A stretch of DNA of 42,958 nucleotides, taken from Thermodesulfobacteriota bacterium (GTDB taxonomy: Bacteria; Desulfobacterota; UBA8473). The notes under the pieces were generated by a model, which saw nothing but the letters and a program-made list of their open reading frames with translations, searched no databases and was not told the DNA's origin. The first letter of the stretch is position 1. Each line of letters starts with the position of its first letter. Made by a program: the position numbers and the translations under genes. The stretch is from NCBI GenBank assembly GCA_040757775.1, contig JBFLWQ010000025.1:1-42958 (forward strand). Reading direction: 5' to 3'. This document shows positions 1 to 8,364 of the stretch, in pieces.

Positions 1-83
1 GTTTTTCCAACACAACTTTACTAAAAACCGCCAAGCTATATTCTCAGTCTTTACGGTATGTTCGAATGATTTTATGTCCATGA

Positions 84-101
84 CACCATTATATTATGGT
101 G
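84..101. promoter_or_regulatory. short inverted repeat upstream of the first binding-protein gene
   Basis: The arms CACCAT and ATGGTG (6 bp) flank a TATATT loop about 40 bases before the first start codon. The sequence could be an operator or the end of an upstream transcription unit. It is short and has no T-tract, so the assignment is weak. Nothing else recognisable was seen in bases 1-128. Confidence 0.25.
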
Positions 102-142
102 CCAAATCTTTTACAATCACCTAAATTAAAAGGAGGCGGATT

Positions 143-1339
143 ATGAAGACAAAGAGCAGAGTATTCGTATTTATTCTATTGGTAGGATTTATTTTTTTCA
201 TCACAGAGACAATAATTCAGGCAAAAGAGGTGAGAGGTGTAACTGATGATACCATCAAGATAGGAGTAATTGCAGACTTGACAGGCCCCATAGCTAATAT
301 ATTTCTGCCTGTTCTTGAAGGTTATAAAAATTATATGCAGTATATAAATAACCAGGGAGGAATCCATGGCCGGAAGATAAAAAATATTTACGAGGACAGC
401 CGTTATACCATTCCCGGTGATATAGCAGCCTTTAAAAAGCTTGTATTCAGAGATAATATACTTGCCATGTTTGGGGCATCATCAACAGGTGGGACAATTG
501 CCCTATTCCCTCAAATCGAAAAATTAAAGGTTCCCACTATTGCTGCTTCTCAGGCAGAATCTATGTATATACCACCTAAGAGATATGTCTTCTGTACTGC
601 AGCCGGATATTCAGAAGAGATCAAAGTGCTCTTTGATTTCATGATGAAGGATTTAAGTGCCAGGAATCCCAGAGTTGGCATAGTCTATCCTGATGTAGAA
701 TTCGGAAAGACTAACCTGGAGCAGGCCAAGAAGAGTGCAAAACACTACGGGGTCGACATATATCCTGAAGTGCTTAATATGGGAGCATTAGAGGCAAGTT
801 CTCAGGTAATGTTATTAAAGAGGGATAAAGTGACTCATGTGATAGTAGTTCAGGTTGTTGCCGGGGCTATCTGCTTCTTGAGAGAGGCAAGGAAATTTAA
901 ATTGAACGTTACGTTATTAGGGACGGGCTGGACCTGTAATGAGGATGTCATTAAGGGTTCAGGAGAAGCTGCAAATAACTACTATGGAGTTAATAGCTAT
1001 AGTTCCTGGTATGACGATACACCGGGTATGGCTAGACTGAGGGAAATCACCTTGAAACTGAATCCCAAGAAGAAGGACTATAGCAAGAATTATTCTAAAG
1101 GTTGGCTCTGTGCCATGATCCTGGAGGAAGGAATGAAAAGGGCTGGCAGGAATCTGGATAGCGAATCCCTTGTAGCTGCCATGGAAACCTTTAAAAACTT
1201 TGATACAGGAGGGGTTAGCGGATATATTACATACGGCACCAATGAGCGTATGGGCGGGGAGTATTTGAGGATGTATAAAGCCGATCTTGAAAACAATAAA
1301 CTCATTCCCGTCGGTGACTGGAGAAAGGCTGCTCACTGA
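143..1339 (+). CDS. ABC transporter substrate-binding protein, branched-chain amino acid type (copy 1)
   Basis: This is a 398-residue periplasmic binding protein of the LivJ/Peripla_BP_6 family, the group that captures branched-chain amino acids, amides or aromatic acids for an ABC importer. A Sec signal peptide (residues 1 to about 27, no lipobox Cys) precedes a mature start KEVRGVTDDTIKIG, the hallmark entry strand. A two-lobe periplasmic fold fills the rest. An AAGGAGG ribosome site lies 8 bases before the ATG. It is the first of five paralogues that share the EVRGVT...TGP...DDRYSIP pattern. No permease or ATPase gene is present in the window, so the transport partner must be elsewhere. 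Its ligand cannot be told from sequence; the neighbourhood of CoA-ester catabolism suggests an organic acid (inference). Confidence 0.9.
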   Translation: MKTKSRVFVFILLVGFIFFITETIIQAKEVRGVTDDTIKIGVIADLTGPIANIFLPVLEGYKNYMQYINNQGGIHGRKIKNIYEDSRYTIPGDIAAFKKLVFRDNILAMFGASSTGGTIALFPQIEKLKVPTIAASQAESMYIPPKRYVFCTAAGYSEEIKVLFDFMMKDLSARNPRVGIVYPDVEFGKTNLEQAKKSAKHYGVDIYPEVLNMGALEASSQVMLLKRDKVTHVIVVQVVAGAICFLREARKFKLNVTLLGTGWTCNEDVIKGSGEAANNYYGVNSYSSWYDDTPGMARLREITLKLNPKKKDYSKNYSKGWLCAMILEEGMKRAGRNLDSESLVAAMETFKNFDTGGVSGYITYGTNERMGGEYLRMYKADLENNKLIPVGDWRKAAH

Positions 1340-1408
1340 GCTGTCCATTAAAGCGACAGATGCATAAGGTACACTTGAAACCATAATAAGTTATATTAGG
1401 AGGGCATT

Positions 1409-2620
1409 ATGAAAAAGAGATATATTTTATTAAGGATGGTTACTTTTGTTTCAATCCTGGTCCTTTTAGGGAACGTATCTGCTTATGCAGAAGAGATCAG
1501 GGGTGTTACGGGTACAACGATAAAGATTGGAGCCATATTGGATCAAACAGGGCCTATTGCAGGGGATATAACAGTACCGATAACCACGGGCTTCAGAAAT
1601 TACACAAGAGATGTCAACGATAAGGGCGGAATATTCGGGAGGAAAATAAAATTGATAGTTGAGGATGACCGCTATTCCATACCTAGCTGTATAGCTGCTT
1701 TTAAGAAGCTCCTCTCCAAAGATGAGATATTTGCCTTGTTTGGGCCTGCCAACGTAGGTGGAGCAAGGGCACTCTTTGGACAGATAGAAAAACTGAAGGT
1801 TCCAAACTTAACCGGAGCTCCTGATGAGGCTGCGGTGAATCCGTTAAAAAGGCATGTATTTATGCCCTTCAATCCCTATAGCGATCAGTGGGGAGTGGTC
1901 TTAGATTATATCGTAAACGTTCTCAAAACCAAGAAGATCGATATAACATTTGTATATTACGATGCAGAGTCGGGCAAAGTAGCCTTTAGATCTGTCCAGA
2001 AATATGCCAAGTTTTTCAATTTTAATCTCAAAGCCGAGGTAATAAGCCTGGGCTCCCTCGATGTTACCTCCCAGGTGATGAGTATCAAAAGGAATAATTC
2101 AACCCATATTCTAATACACCATGGTGCACCAGGCACTGTGTTGTTACTCAGAGATTTAAGTAAATTTGGTCTTAACATTCCTGTCTATGGAACCATGATG
2201 TCAACTACGGAAGATATATTAGGAATGGGAGGCAATGCATCGAAGAATTATATAGGCGGTGCTCCCTTCTCTTCCTGGTATGATGACGGAAAGGGCGTGG
2301 AAGAGATGCGAAGGACCACTCTCAAGTATAATCCTGGCACTGAGATGCCATATCGCAATAAGTTTTATACTGCAGGCTGGCTTTTTGCTACCGTCCTTTA
2401 CGAAGGACTAAAAAGGGCCGGGAAAGAACTGAACACCGGGGGTTTGTTAATTGCCCTGGAAAGTATAAGAGATATGGATACCGGAGAACTTTCCGGTCCG
2501 ATCAGCTTTTCCCCTACAAACCATCAAGGGGTACATCATACAAAGCTTTACAGAGCCAATCCGGAAAGCGGGAAATTTATCCCAATTACGGATTGGAGAA
2601 AGACTCCAGAAATAAAATGA
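1409..2620 (+). CDS. ABC transporter substrate-binding protein, branched-chain amino acid type (copy 2)
   Basis: This 403-residue paralogue of the preceding gene starts 69 bases downstream and is probably cotranscribed with it. It has a signal peptide ending near AYA-EE, the conserved EEIRGVTGTTIKIG mature start, and the DDRYSIP segment typical of this local family. A TTAGGAGGGC ribosome site precedes the ATG. Overall similarity to copy 1 is clear but diverged through the ligand-binding lobes, which suggests different ligands rather than a recent duplicate. The family assignment is secure and the ligand unknown. Confidence 0.9.
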   Translation: MKKRYILLRMVTFVSILVLLGNVSAYAEEIRGVTGTTIKIGAILDQTGPIAGDITVPITTGFRNYTRDVNDKGGIFGRKIKLIVEDDRYSIPSCIAAFKKLLSKDEIFALFGPANVGGARALFGQIEKLKVPNLTGAPDEAAVNPLKRHVFMPFNPYSDQWGVVLDYIVNVLKTKKIDITFVYYDAESGKVAFRSVQKYAKFFNFNLKAEVISLGSLDVTSQVMSIKRNNSTHILIHHGAPGTVLLLRDLSKFGLNIPVYGTMMSTTEDILGMGGNASKNYIGGAPFSSWYDDGKGVEEMRRTTLKYNPGTEMPYRNKFYTAGWLFATVLYEGLKRAGKELNTGGLLIALESIRDMDTGELSGPISFSPTNHQGVHHTKLYRANPESGKFIPITDWRKTPEIK

Positions 2621-2751
2621 GGGCTATGTTATTTATAACGAATTCGGGGAATGGTAAGAACAGAAAAGTTTGAGAGGAAGATTATATATAACATCAAAAA
2701 GATTTTGTACATTTTATCATAGATTCAAAGGTCTTAGAAGAGGATGAAAAA

Positions 2752-5154
2752 ATGGATAACAAAATAGAATACTTAAAGAGCAAACTTGTTTCAAAGGCAG
2801 TTCGCAATGTTCGAGCGGGAACTGAAAAAGATGATGCAGCACGAGGAATGTATCGTCCTGAGATCAAATTAGACTTGCAGAGGTCGCGTCTTCTCACCGA
2901 GTCATATAAAGAGACAGACGGAGAGCCTATGGTTATACGAAGGGCTAAGGCTTTGGCAAATATCCTGACCAAAATGGATCTTTATATTCAGGATTGGGAG
3001 AGAATCGTCGGTAATCATGCCTCTACCCCTGAAGGCCTCTACTACGGTATAGATCAGAACTGGCGCTCCGTGAAGAGGATGGTGACCGGTGAAGACGGTC
3101 AGACGCTGCTCGATGACGCTGGTAGAAGAGAGTTAGCAGAGCTTTGCGAGTACTGGAATGGAAAATCGCTTAGCGACCGGCAGCAAGCGATGTTTACGGG
3201 AGATGAGCTGAGCAAGTACTGGAGATACGAGGGGACATTTATGTTCAGTCACTGGTCTGAAGGGGTTGTCCCCAATTATGAAAAGGTACTTAGGGTTGGT
3301 CTGAAAGGGATAATCAAGGAGGCAGAGGATCGGCTCATAGAGATCGATCGAACAGTTCCTCTGGACTACATCGATCAGAAGGAGTTTCTTCAGGCGGTTA
3401 TCATCTCTCTGAAAGCGGTTGTGAGGGTTGCAAACCGTTATGCTGAGAAAGCCCGTGAGATGGCTTCAAAGGCTATAGATCCAGCCGATAAGAAACGATT
3501 GGAGGAAATTGCGGAGACGTGTCAATGGGTTCCCGAGAATCCACCTCGGTCGCTACTTGAAGCCCTTCAATCATTCTATTTGATTCATGTCGTGAGCTAC
3601 ATAGAATTTTCCACATTAGGCATTGGAGTGCGCTTTGATAAAGTGTTTGGGCCTTATTATGAAAGAGATCTACATGCCGGCAGAATAACCAGGGACGAGG
3701 CACTGGAACTCATGCAGCTTTTATGGATGAAGTTTCAGGAGATGGGTCTAATCTACTCGCCTATGATATCCAGCGTTTATGGAGGTGTTGCCTCCCTTCA
3801 GGCAATTACACTTGGTGGTGTTGACGAGAAAGGGAGAGATGTTACCAATGAGATGACATATTTGGTTCTCGAGACGGCCAAGACTATGAGACTACTGGAG
3901 CCGAGTATTGCACTGCGGTATCATGATGGTACACCAGACGAACTTCTTTCAAAAGCAACCGATGTTGTCAGTACAGGCATAGGGTATCCGTCCTTTTTTA
4001 ACGACAAATCATTGATTCCAACATTGGAGAAATGGGGTGTTCCCCTTGAAGATGCCCGAGACTATAATATGATTGCATGTGTCTATATCGAAATCCCTGG
4101 AAAAAACATGCTGCGTAGAATGTTTGCGTATTTTGTACTTCCTAAGTGCCTGTGGTGGGCTCTCCACCAGGGGATAAATCCCGAGACAGGGGAACAATAC
4201 GGAGCACCGACTCCTGATCCCAGAACCTTTGAATCGGCAGAAGATCTGATGGATGCCTACTTGGAACAAGTCCGCTTTTTCGTGGGGAAATTTGTTAGGC
4301 TAGAAAATACCTGTCGTTCTCTCTACGAGAAATATCTCCCGAGACCATTTCATTCTGCCCTCTTAGACGGATGCATCGAACAGGGCAAGGACACCAGGCA
4401 ATGGGCATATCCAGCTATGATCAGTACTTATGCTGTAATTATCGGTCCGACCAATGTGGCCGATTCGATTACAGCGGTTAAGAAGGTTGTGTTTGAAGAC
4501 AAAAGGGTTTCTATGGAGGAACTCATCAAGGCAATGGACAGCAACTGGGAGGGGTTTGAGGATATACGGCAGATGGTGATACAGGCGCCCAAATACGGAA
4601 ATGACGATGATTATTCCGATAAAATTGCCGTCGAAGTTCATCACAGGACTTCCGAGGTTCTAGCTGAATTTACGGATCGGTTTGGGAATCGCTTAAAGGG
4701 GGACGGAAGCGGCGTTTCGGCCACGTATGGGTTGGCCCATGACACCCCTGCGACGCCAGATGGGAGAAGAGATGGAGATCCTTTTGCGGATTCGACGCTA
4801 GCTCCAATTCAAGGGGGAGATCATAAAGGTCCTACGGCGGTTCTGAAGTCAGCCAGCAAGATAAGTACGGAGAAGACGTATAATCACCTTCTCAACCAGA
4901 AGTTTTTGCCTTCAGTATTCGACGGGGATATGAAGCAGACTTTTCTAAGTTACTTAAAAACGTGGGCGGATTTGGGTATAAGTCATATACAATTCAATGT
5001 TGTGGATCGTGAAACCCTCTTAGCTGCTCAAAAGAATCCAGAGAACTACCAGGATCTTATAGTCAGGGTAGCGGGTTACAGTGCCTACTTTGTGGATCTG
5101 AGCAAGGGATTACAGGATTCAATTATCAAGAGAACAGAGCAGAGTTTTGACTAG
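2752..5154 (+). CDS. glycyl radical enzyme, pyruvate formate-lyase/diol dehydratase family
   Basis: This 800-residue protein is a glycyl radical enzyme. The C-terminal radical loop reads RVAGYSA with the radical-bearing Gly775, 25 residues from the end, and the catalytic thiyl Cys443 lies in the segment IACVYIEIPGK. The N-terminal stretch SRLLTESYKETDGEP is typical of the PFL-like/glycerol dehydratase branch (about 780-850 residues). In that branch the motif is normally GCVE; here ungapped alignment gives C-V-Y-I-E, so the usual Glu at Cys+2 is Tyr445 and Gly before Cys is Ala. This argues against a standard diol dehydratase or CutC-type lyase and leaves a decarboxylase, a fumarate-adding enzyme or a new activity open. 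No radical-SAM activating enzyme is encoded in the window, so it must be supplied from elsewhere. The gene lies between substrate-binding protein genes. The family is near certain and the reaction unknown. Confidence 0.93.
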   Translation: MDNKIEYLKSKLVSKAVRNVRAGTEKDDAARGMYRPEIKLDLQRSRLLTESYKETDGEPMVIRRAKALANILTKMDLYIQDWERIVGNHASTPEGLYYGIDQNWRSVKRMVTGEDGQTLLDDAGRRELAELCEYWNGKSLSDRQQAMFTGDELSKYWRYEGTFMFSHWSEGVVPNYEKVLRVGLKGIIKEAEDRLIEIDRTVPLDYIDQKEFLQAVIISLKAVVRVANRYAEKAREMASKAIDPADKKRLEEIAETCQWVPENPPRSLLEALQSFYLIHVVSYIEFSTLGIGVRFDKVFGPYYERDLHAGRITRDEALELMQLLWMKFQEMGLIYSPMISSVYGGVASLQAITLGGVDEKGRDVTNEMTYLVLETAKTMRLLEPSIALRYHDGTPDELLSKATDVVSTGIGYPSFFNDKSLIPTLEKWGVPLEDARDYNMIACVYIEIPGKNMLRRMFAYFVLPKCLWWALHQGINPETGEQYGAPTPDPRTFESAEDLMDAYLEQVRFFVGKFVRLENTCRSLYEKYLPRPFHSALLDGCIEQGKDTRQWAYPAMISTYAVIIGPTNVADSITAVKKVVFEDKRVSMEELIKAMDSNWEGFEDIRQMVIQAPKYGNDDDYSDKIAVEVHHRTSEVLAEFTDRFGNRLKGDGSGVSATYGLAHDTPATPDGRRDGDPFADSTLAPIQGGDHKGPTAVLKSASKISTEKTYNHLLNQKFLPSVFDGDMKQTFLSYLKTWADLGISHIQFNVVDRETLLAAQKNPENYQDLIVRVAGYSAYFVDLSKGLQDSIIKRTEQSFD

Positions 5155-5209
5155 GTGAGAAGATTAAAGTGAAACATTGTCTCAGAAACGAACCTAAAAG
5201 GAGGCCGCC

Positions 5210-6415
5210 ATGTATAAAATAAATCTTGTGATAGGTATTATTGTTTTATTAATTGTGCTAACCTTTTTTATAACCTCACTCTCCCGTGCCGGGGAGGTCA
5301 GGGGTGTTACCGATGATACCATAAAGATAGGGGTTATTTTAGATCAGACGGGAATAGTTGCCAATCTTAGCATCCCCATAACCAATGGCTCAAAGACATA
5401 CTTTAGACACATCAATGATCAGGGGGGTATCAATGGTAGAAATGTGAAGGTCATTGTTGAGGATGATCACTATACAATTCCCGGTGCTATTGCTGCTTTC
5501 AAGAAATTGGTCTTTAGAGATGAAGTTCTGTCCGTTCTCTTTGCCGGAGGTACAGGTCAGATATTTGCCCTCCTGAGCCAGATTGAGAAGCATAAGGTTC
5601 CTGTAATACCCGTGAGCCTCACAGAGGCAATAACGACTCCAGTGAAGAGATATATATTTACACCAACAGCTGGTTATGATGACACGATAAAGCTTGGCAT
5701 AGATTATATCATGAAGGACCTGAAGGCAAAAAACCCGAAAATAGCCTTTGTCTACCCGGATAATGAGTTCGGTAAAAACGGTTTGCAGGCTGCAGAAAAG
5801 TATCTTATAAACTACAACTTGAAATTCAGCAATAAGACAGTAATTAACCTTGGAGAAATCGATGCAACTTCCCAGGTATTGGTTTTGAAGAAAGAAAATC
5901 CGGATTATATAATCCTTCATAATGGCTTTGCCGGCCTAATTTCTTTCTTTAAAGCTGCGAAGAAATACGGTTTAAGAAGTAAGGTCATTGGAACATTTTA
6001 TGTCAGTGACGAGGACAATATAAAAGTTACCGGAGATGCCATGAAGGATAGCTTGGCGGTAAGCCCGATGGGTTATTGGAGTGATAATACCACTGGAATG
6101 GTTCAACTGAGAAAGATTACCAAGAAATATTATCCCGAGGCGAAGCGGATGGTAAGAAGTTATACACAGGGTTGGCTCACTTCAATGATATGTGCAGAAG
6201 GGCTAAAAAGGGCTGGCAAAAATCTAAATCCTGATACACTGGTTGAGGCTTACGAAACCTTTAAGCACTTTAGTACCGGTGGAATTGCAGGTCCCGTGAG
6301 TTACAGCAAGAATAATCATAAAGGCGGAACAATGGGCACCTTGTATAAAGTGGACATAGAAAATCAGACCTTTATACCGATTACTGAGTTCAGAGAGCCA
6401 GCTTTTAAGGACTGA
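5210..6415 (+). CDS. ABC transporter substrate-binding protein, branched-chain amino acid type (copy 3)
   Basis: This 401-residue Peripla_BP_6 paralogue lies 55 bases after the glycyl radical enzyme gene. It has a signal peptide with a long hydrophobic core (residues about 5-25) ending near SRA-GE. The shared mature start EVRGVTDDTIKIG and the segment DDHYTIPGAIAAFKKLV follow. An AAAAGGAGG ribosome site precedes the ATG. Its position next to the radical enzyme suggests that it delivers that enzyme's substrate or a related compound, but this is inference only. Confidence 0.9.
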   Translation: MYKINLVIGIIVLLIVLTFFITSLSRAGEVRGVTDDTIKIGVILDQTGIVANLSIPITNGSKTYFRHINDQGGINGRNVKVIVEDDHYTIPGAIAAFKKLVFRDEVLSVLFAGGTGQIFALLSQIEKHKVPVIPVSLTEAITTPVKRYIFTPTAGYDDTIKLGIDYIMKDLKAKNPKIAFVYPDNEFGKNGLQAAEKYLINYNLKFSNKTVINLGEIDATSQVLVLKKENPDYIILHNGFAGLISFFKAAKKYGLRSKVIGTFYVSDEDNIKVTGDAMKDSLAVSPMGYWSDNTTGMVQLRKITKKYYPEAKRMVRSYTQGWLTSMICAEGLKRAGKNLNPDTLVEAYETFKHFSTGGIAGPVSYSKNNHKGGTMGTLYKVDIENQTFIPITEFREPAFKD

Positions 6416-6535
6416 TGGTTGCGTAAGGTTTTGCATATCATCAACAACGCCAAAACTTTAGTTTATGAAGGGCTACACGAGCAAATGGTGGGTAGCGAGC
6501 TTGGGTGCTTCTAATATTAACAAAGGAGGCGGATT

Positions 6536-6939
6536 ATGAAGACAAAGAGCAGAATATTCGTATCTATTCTATTGGCAGGATTTATTTTTTTCATCACAGA
6601 GACAATAATTCAGGCAAAAGAGGTTAGAGGTGTAACTGATGATACTATAAAGATAGGAACAATAGCGGACATGACAGGACCAGTTTCTGAGACTTTTATT
6701 CCCTATGTCTTTGGAGCCAGGAATTACTTCAAGTATATAAATGATAAAGGGGGAATCAATGGGAGGAAAGTAAAGGTTCTCCTTGAAGACGACAGGTATT
6801 CGATACGGAGGGCATAAGTGGTCCGGTTAGTTTTAGTTCCAAAAGCCATAAAGGAGGAGAATATGCTACATTTGTAAAGGCAGATTTAAAAAAAGAAAGG
6901 TTTATTGCAATAACAGGATGGAGAAAATTTTCAGAATAG
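6536..6939 (+). pseudogene. internally deleted substrate-binding protein gene (copy 4)
   Basis: An open frame of 93 codons (6536-6817) encodes a perfect N-terminus of the local binding-protein family, including signal peptide and EVRGVTDDTIKIG, and then stops at DDRYSI-RRA. Immediately at the junction, from about 6808 in another frame, a remnant reads ISGPVSFSSKSHKGG and ends TGWRKFSE at 6939. That is the expected C-terminus of the same family (compare the copy ending at 8278). About 270 central codons are therefore missing and the two ends are out of frame. The first 111 bases differ from the copy at 143 at only five positions, and the ribosome site AAAGGAGGCGG is also shared, so the duplication or conversion is recent. 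A short secreted 93-residue product could still be made. Confidence 0.88.
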
Positions 6940-7072
6940 GGTCTGTGATATGTAAGAGTATAGTTGAAGGAAATTAAAGTTAAGGAAGTATCCGATGGTA
7001 TACAGACACCGAGGCCAGCAAGGGTCGAATGTAAGCTAGATGCTAATTGATAAATAAAAAAGGGGGATTTTT

Positions 7073-8278
7073 ATGAAGGTAAAAATGAATGTATTATTGT
7101 TAATTGGATTGTTAGTAAGTATTTCCTTCATTGGCAGTTCCTTGAGTCAGGCGGAGGATGTCAGGGGAGTAACGGATAAGTTGATAAAAATAGGCTTGAT
7201 TGTGGATCATACCGGGCCGGCTGTCAGCGTCACACTGCCGATAGCTAGAGGGATTCAGACTTGCGCCAGATATGTTAACGAACAGGGAGGTATTCACGGA
7301 AGAGAGTTAAAAATTCTTGCAGAAGATGATCGCTATTCAATTCCTGCTGCTATTTCAGCATACAAGAAGTTGATTTACAAAGACAGAATATTTACATTAT
7401 TTGCTCCTGGTTCCGCGAGTTTTCTTCCGCCGCTCTGGGGGAAGTTCCAAAAAGACAAATTGCCAACTATGGTATTGACATTCACTGAACTCGCCGTTGA
7501 CCCGTTTAAGAAGTACTTATTTATTGTCTGTGATACCTATGAGGGACAGATAAGGACCCTTACGGACTATATGATCAAAGATTATAAGTTGAAGAATCCC
7601 CGTATTGGTATAGTACGTCCCGATACCGAGCTTGGCAAGACCGATTTGAGAGCTGCATTACAGAGGTTAAAGGAATACAAGATAGAACCCGTAACGCAAG
7701 AGATACTGATGCCAGGTGCGGTTGAGGCTGGTTCGCAGGTGATGAGTTTGAGGAGATACGGGGTCAATTGTGTGATGAATATCGGAGGAATTACCTCTAC
7801 AGCTATTGTTTTACTTAGAGAATTGAGAAAGCTTGGAATGGTGATACCGGTTTTTCATAGCTGGGGCGTAATGCTTTCAGAAGGTCTAAATGAGGTTGGT
7901 GAGGTAGCAAACCAGTCGTATGTGGTGCATGCCATATCTCCCTGGTATGGTGAAGGTCCTGGGATAAAAAACATGAGGGAAGTCACACTGCGCTACTTCC
8001 CTGGGACAGAAAAGCCTTATAGAGGTACAGGGTTTAGTTACGGGTGGGGCTTTCTAGCCATTTTGGCTGATGGATTAAAGAAAGCTGGCAATGACCTGGA
8101 TGAGGACGGGTTGATAAATGCTCTGGAGAGTTTTAAGAACTATGATTCTGGTGGACTTCTTTCTCCTATTACCTTCAGCTCCAAAAGCCATAAAGGCGGC
8201 GATTCATCGAGGGTTTACAAGGCTGATCCTGTTGGTGGAAAATTCATCGCTATGACAGGATGGAGAAAGTCAGAGTAG
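7073..8278 (+). CDS. ABC transporter substrate-binding protein, branched-chain amino acid type (copy 5)
   Basis: This 401-residue intact paralogue has a signal peptide ending near SQA-ED and the mature start DVRGVTDKLIKIG. The DDRYSIPAAISAYKKL and C-terminal SSKSHKGG/TGWRKSE segments match the local family. The ribosome site AAAAAGGGGGA lies before the ATG. Its C-terminal segment most closely matches the remnant at 6808-6939. It is the last binding-protein gene before the mutase genes, 86 bases upstream of them. Confidence 0.9.
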   Translation: MKVKMNVLLLIGLLVSISFIGSSLSQAEDVRGVTDKLIKIGLIVDHTGPAVSVTLPIARGIQTCARYVNEQGGIHGRELKILAEDDRYSIPAAISAYKKLIYKDRIFTLFAPGSASFLPPLWGKFQKDKLPTMVLTFTELAVDPFKKYLFIVCDTYEGQIRTLTDYMIKDYKLKNPRIGIVRPDTELGKTDLRAALQRLKEYKIEPVTQEILMPGAVEAGSQVMSLRRYGVNCVMNIGGITSTAIVLLRELRKLGMVIPVFHSWGVMLSEGLNEVGEVANQSYVVHAISPWYGEGPGIKNMREVTLRYFPGTEKPYRGTGFSYGWGFLAILADGLKKAGNDLDEDGLINALESFKNYDSGGLLSPITFSSKSHKGGDSSRVYKADPVGGKFIAMTGWRKSE

Positions 8279-8364
8279 TATTAACTTGTATTATCATGAT
8301 GATAAGTACCTATGAATATAGGAATGTATTGTAACGGCATTTTTAGATAGAGAAGGAGGTTTTT

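Noticed and set aside
5390-5920. 176-codon open frame on the - strand within binding-protein copy 3
   Set aside because: It is antisense to a clear family member and has no domain; it is a shadow frame.
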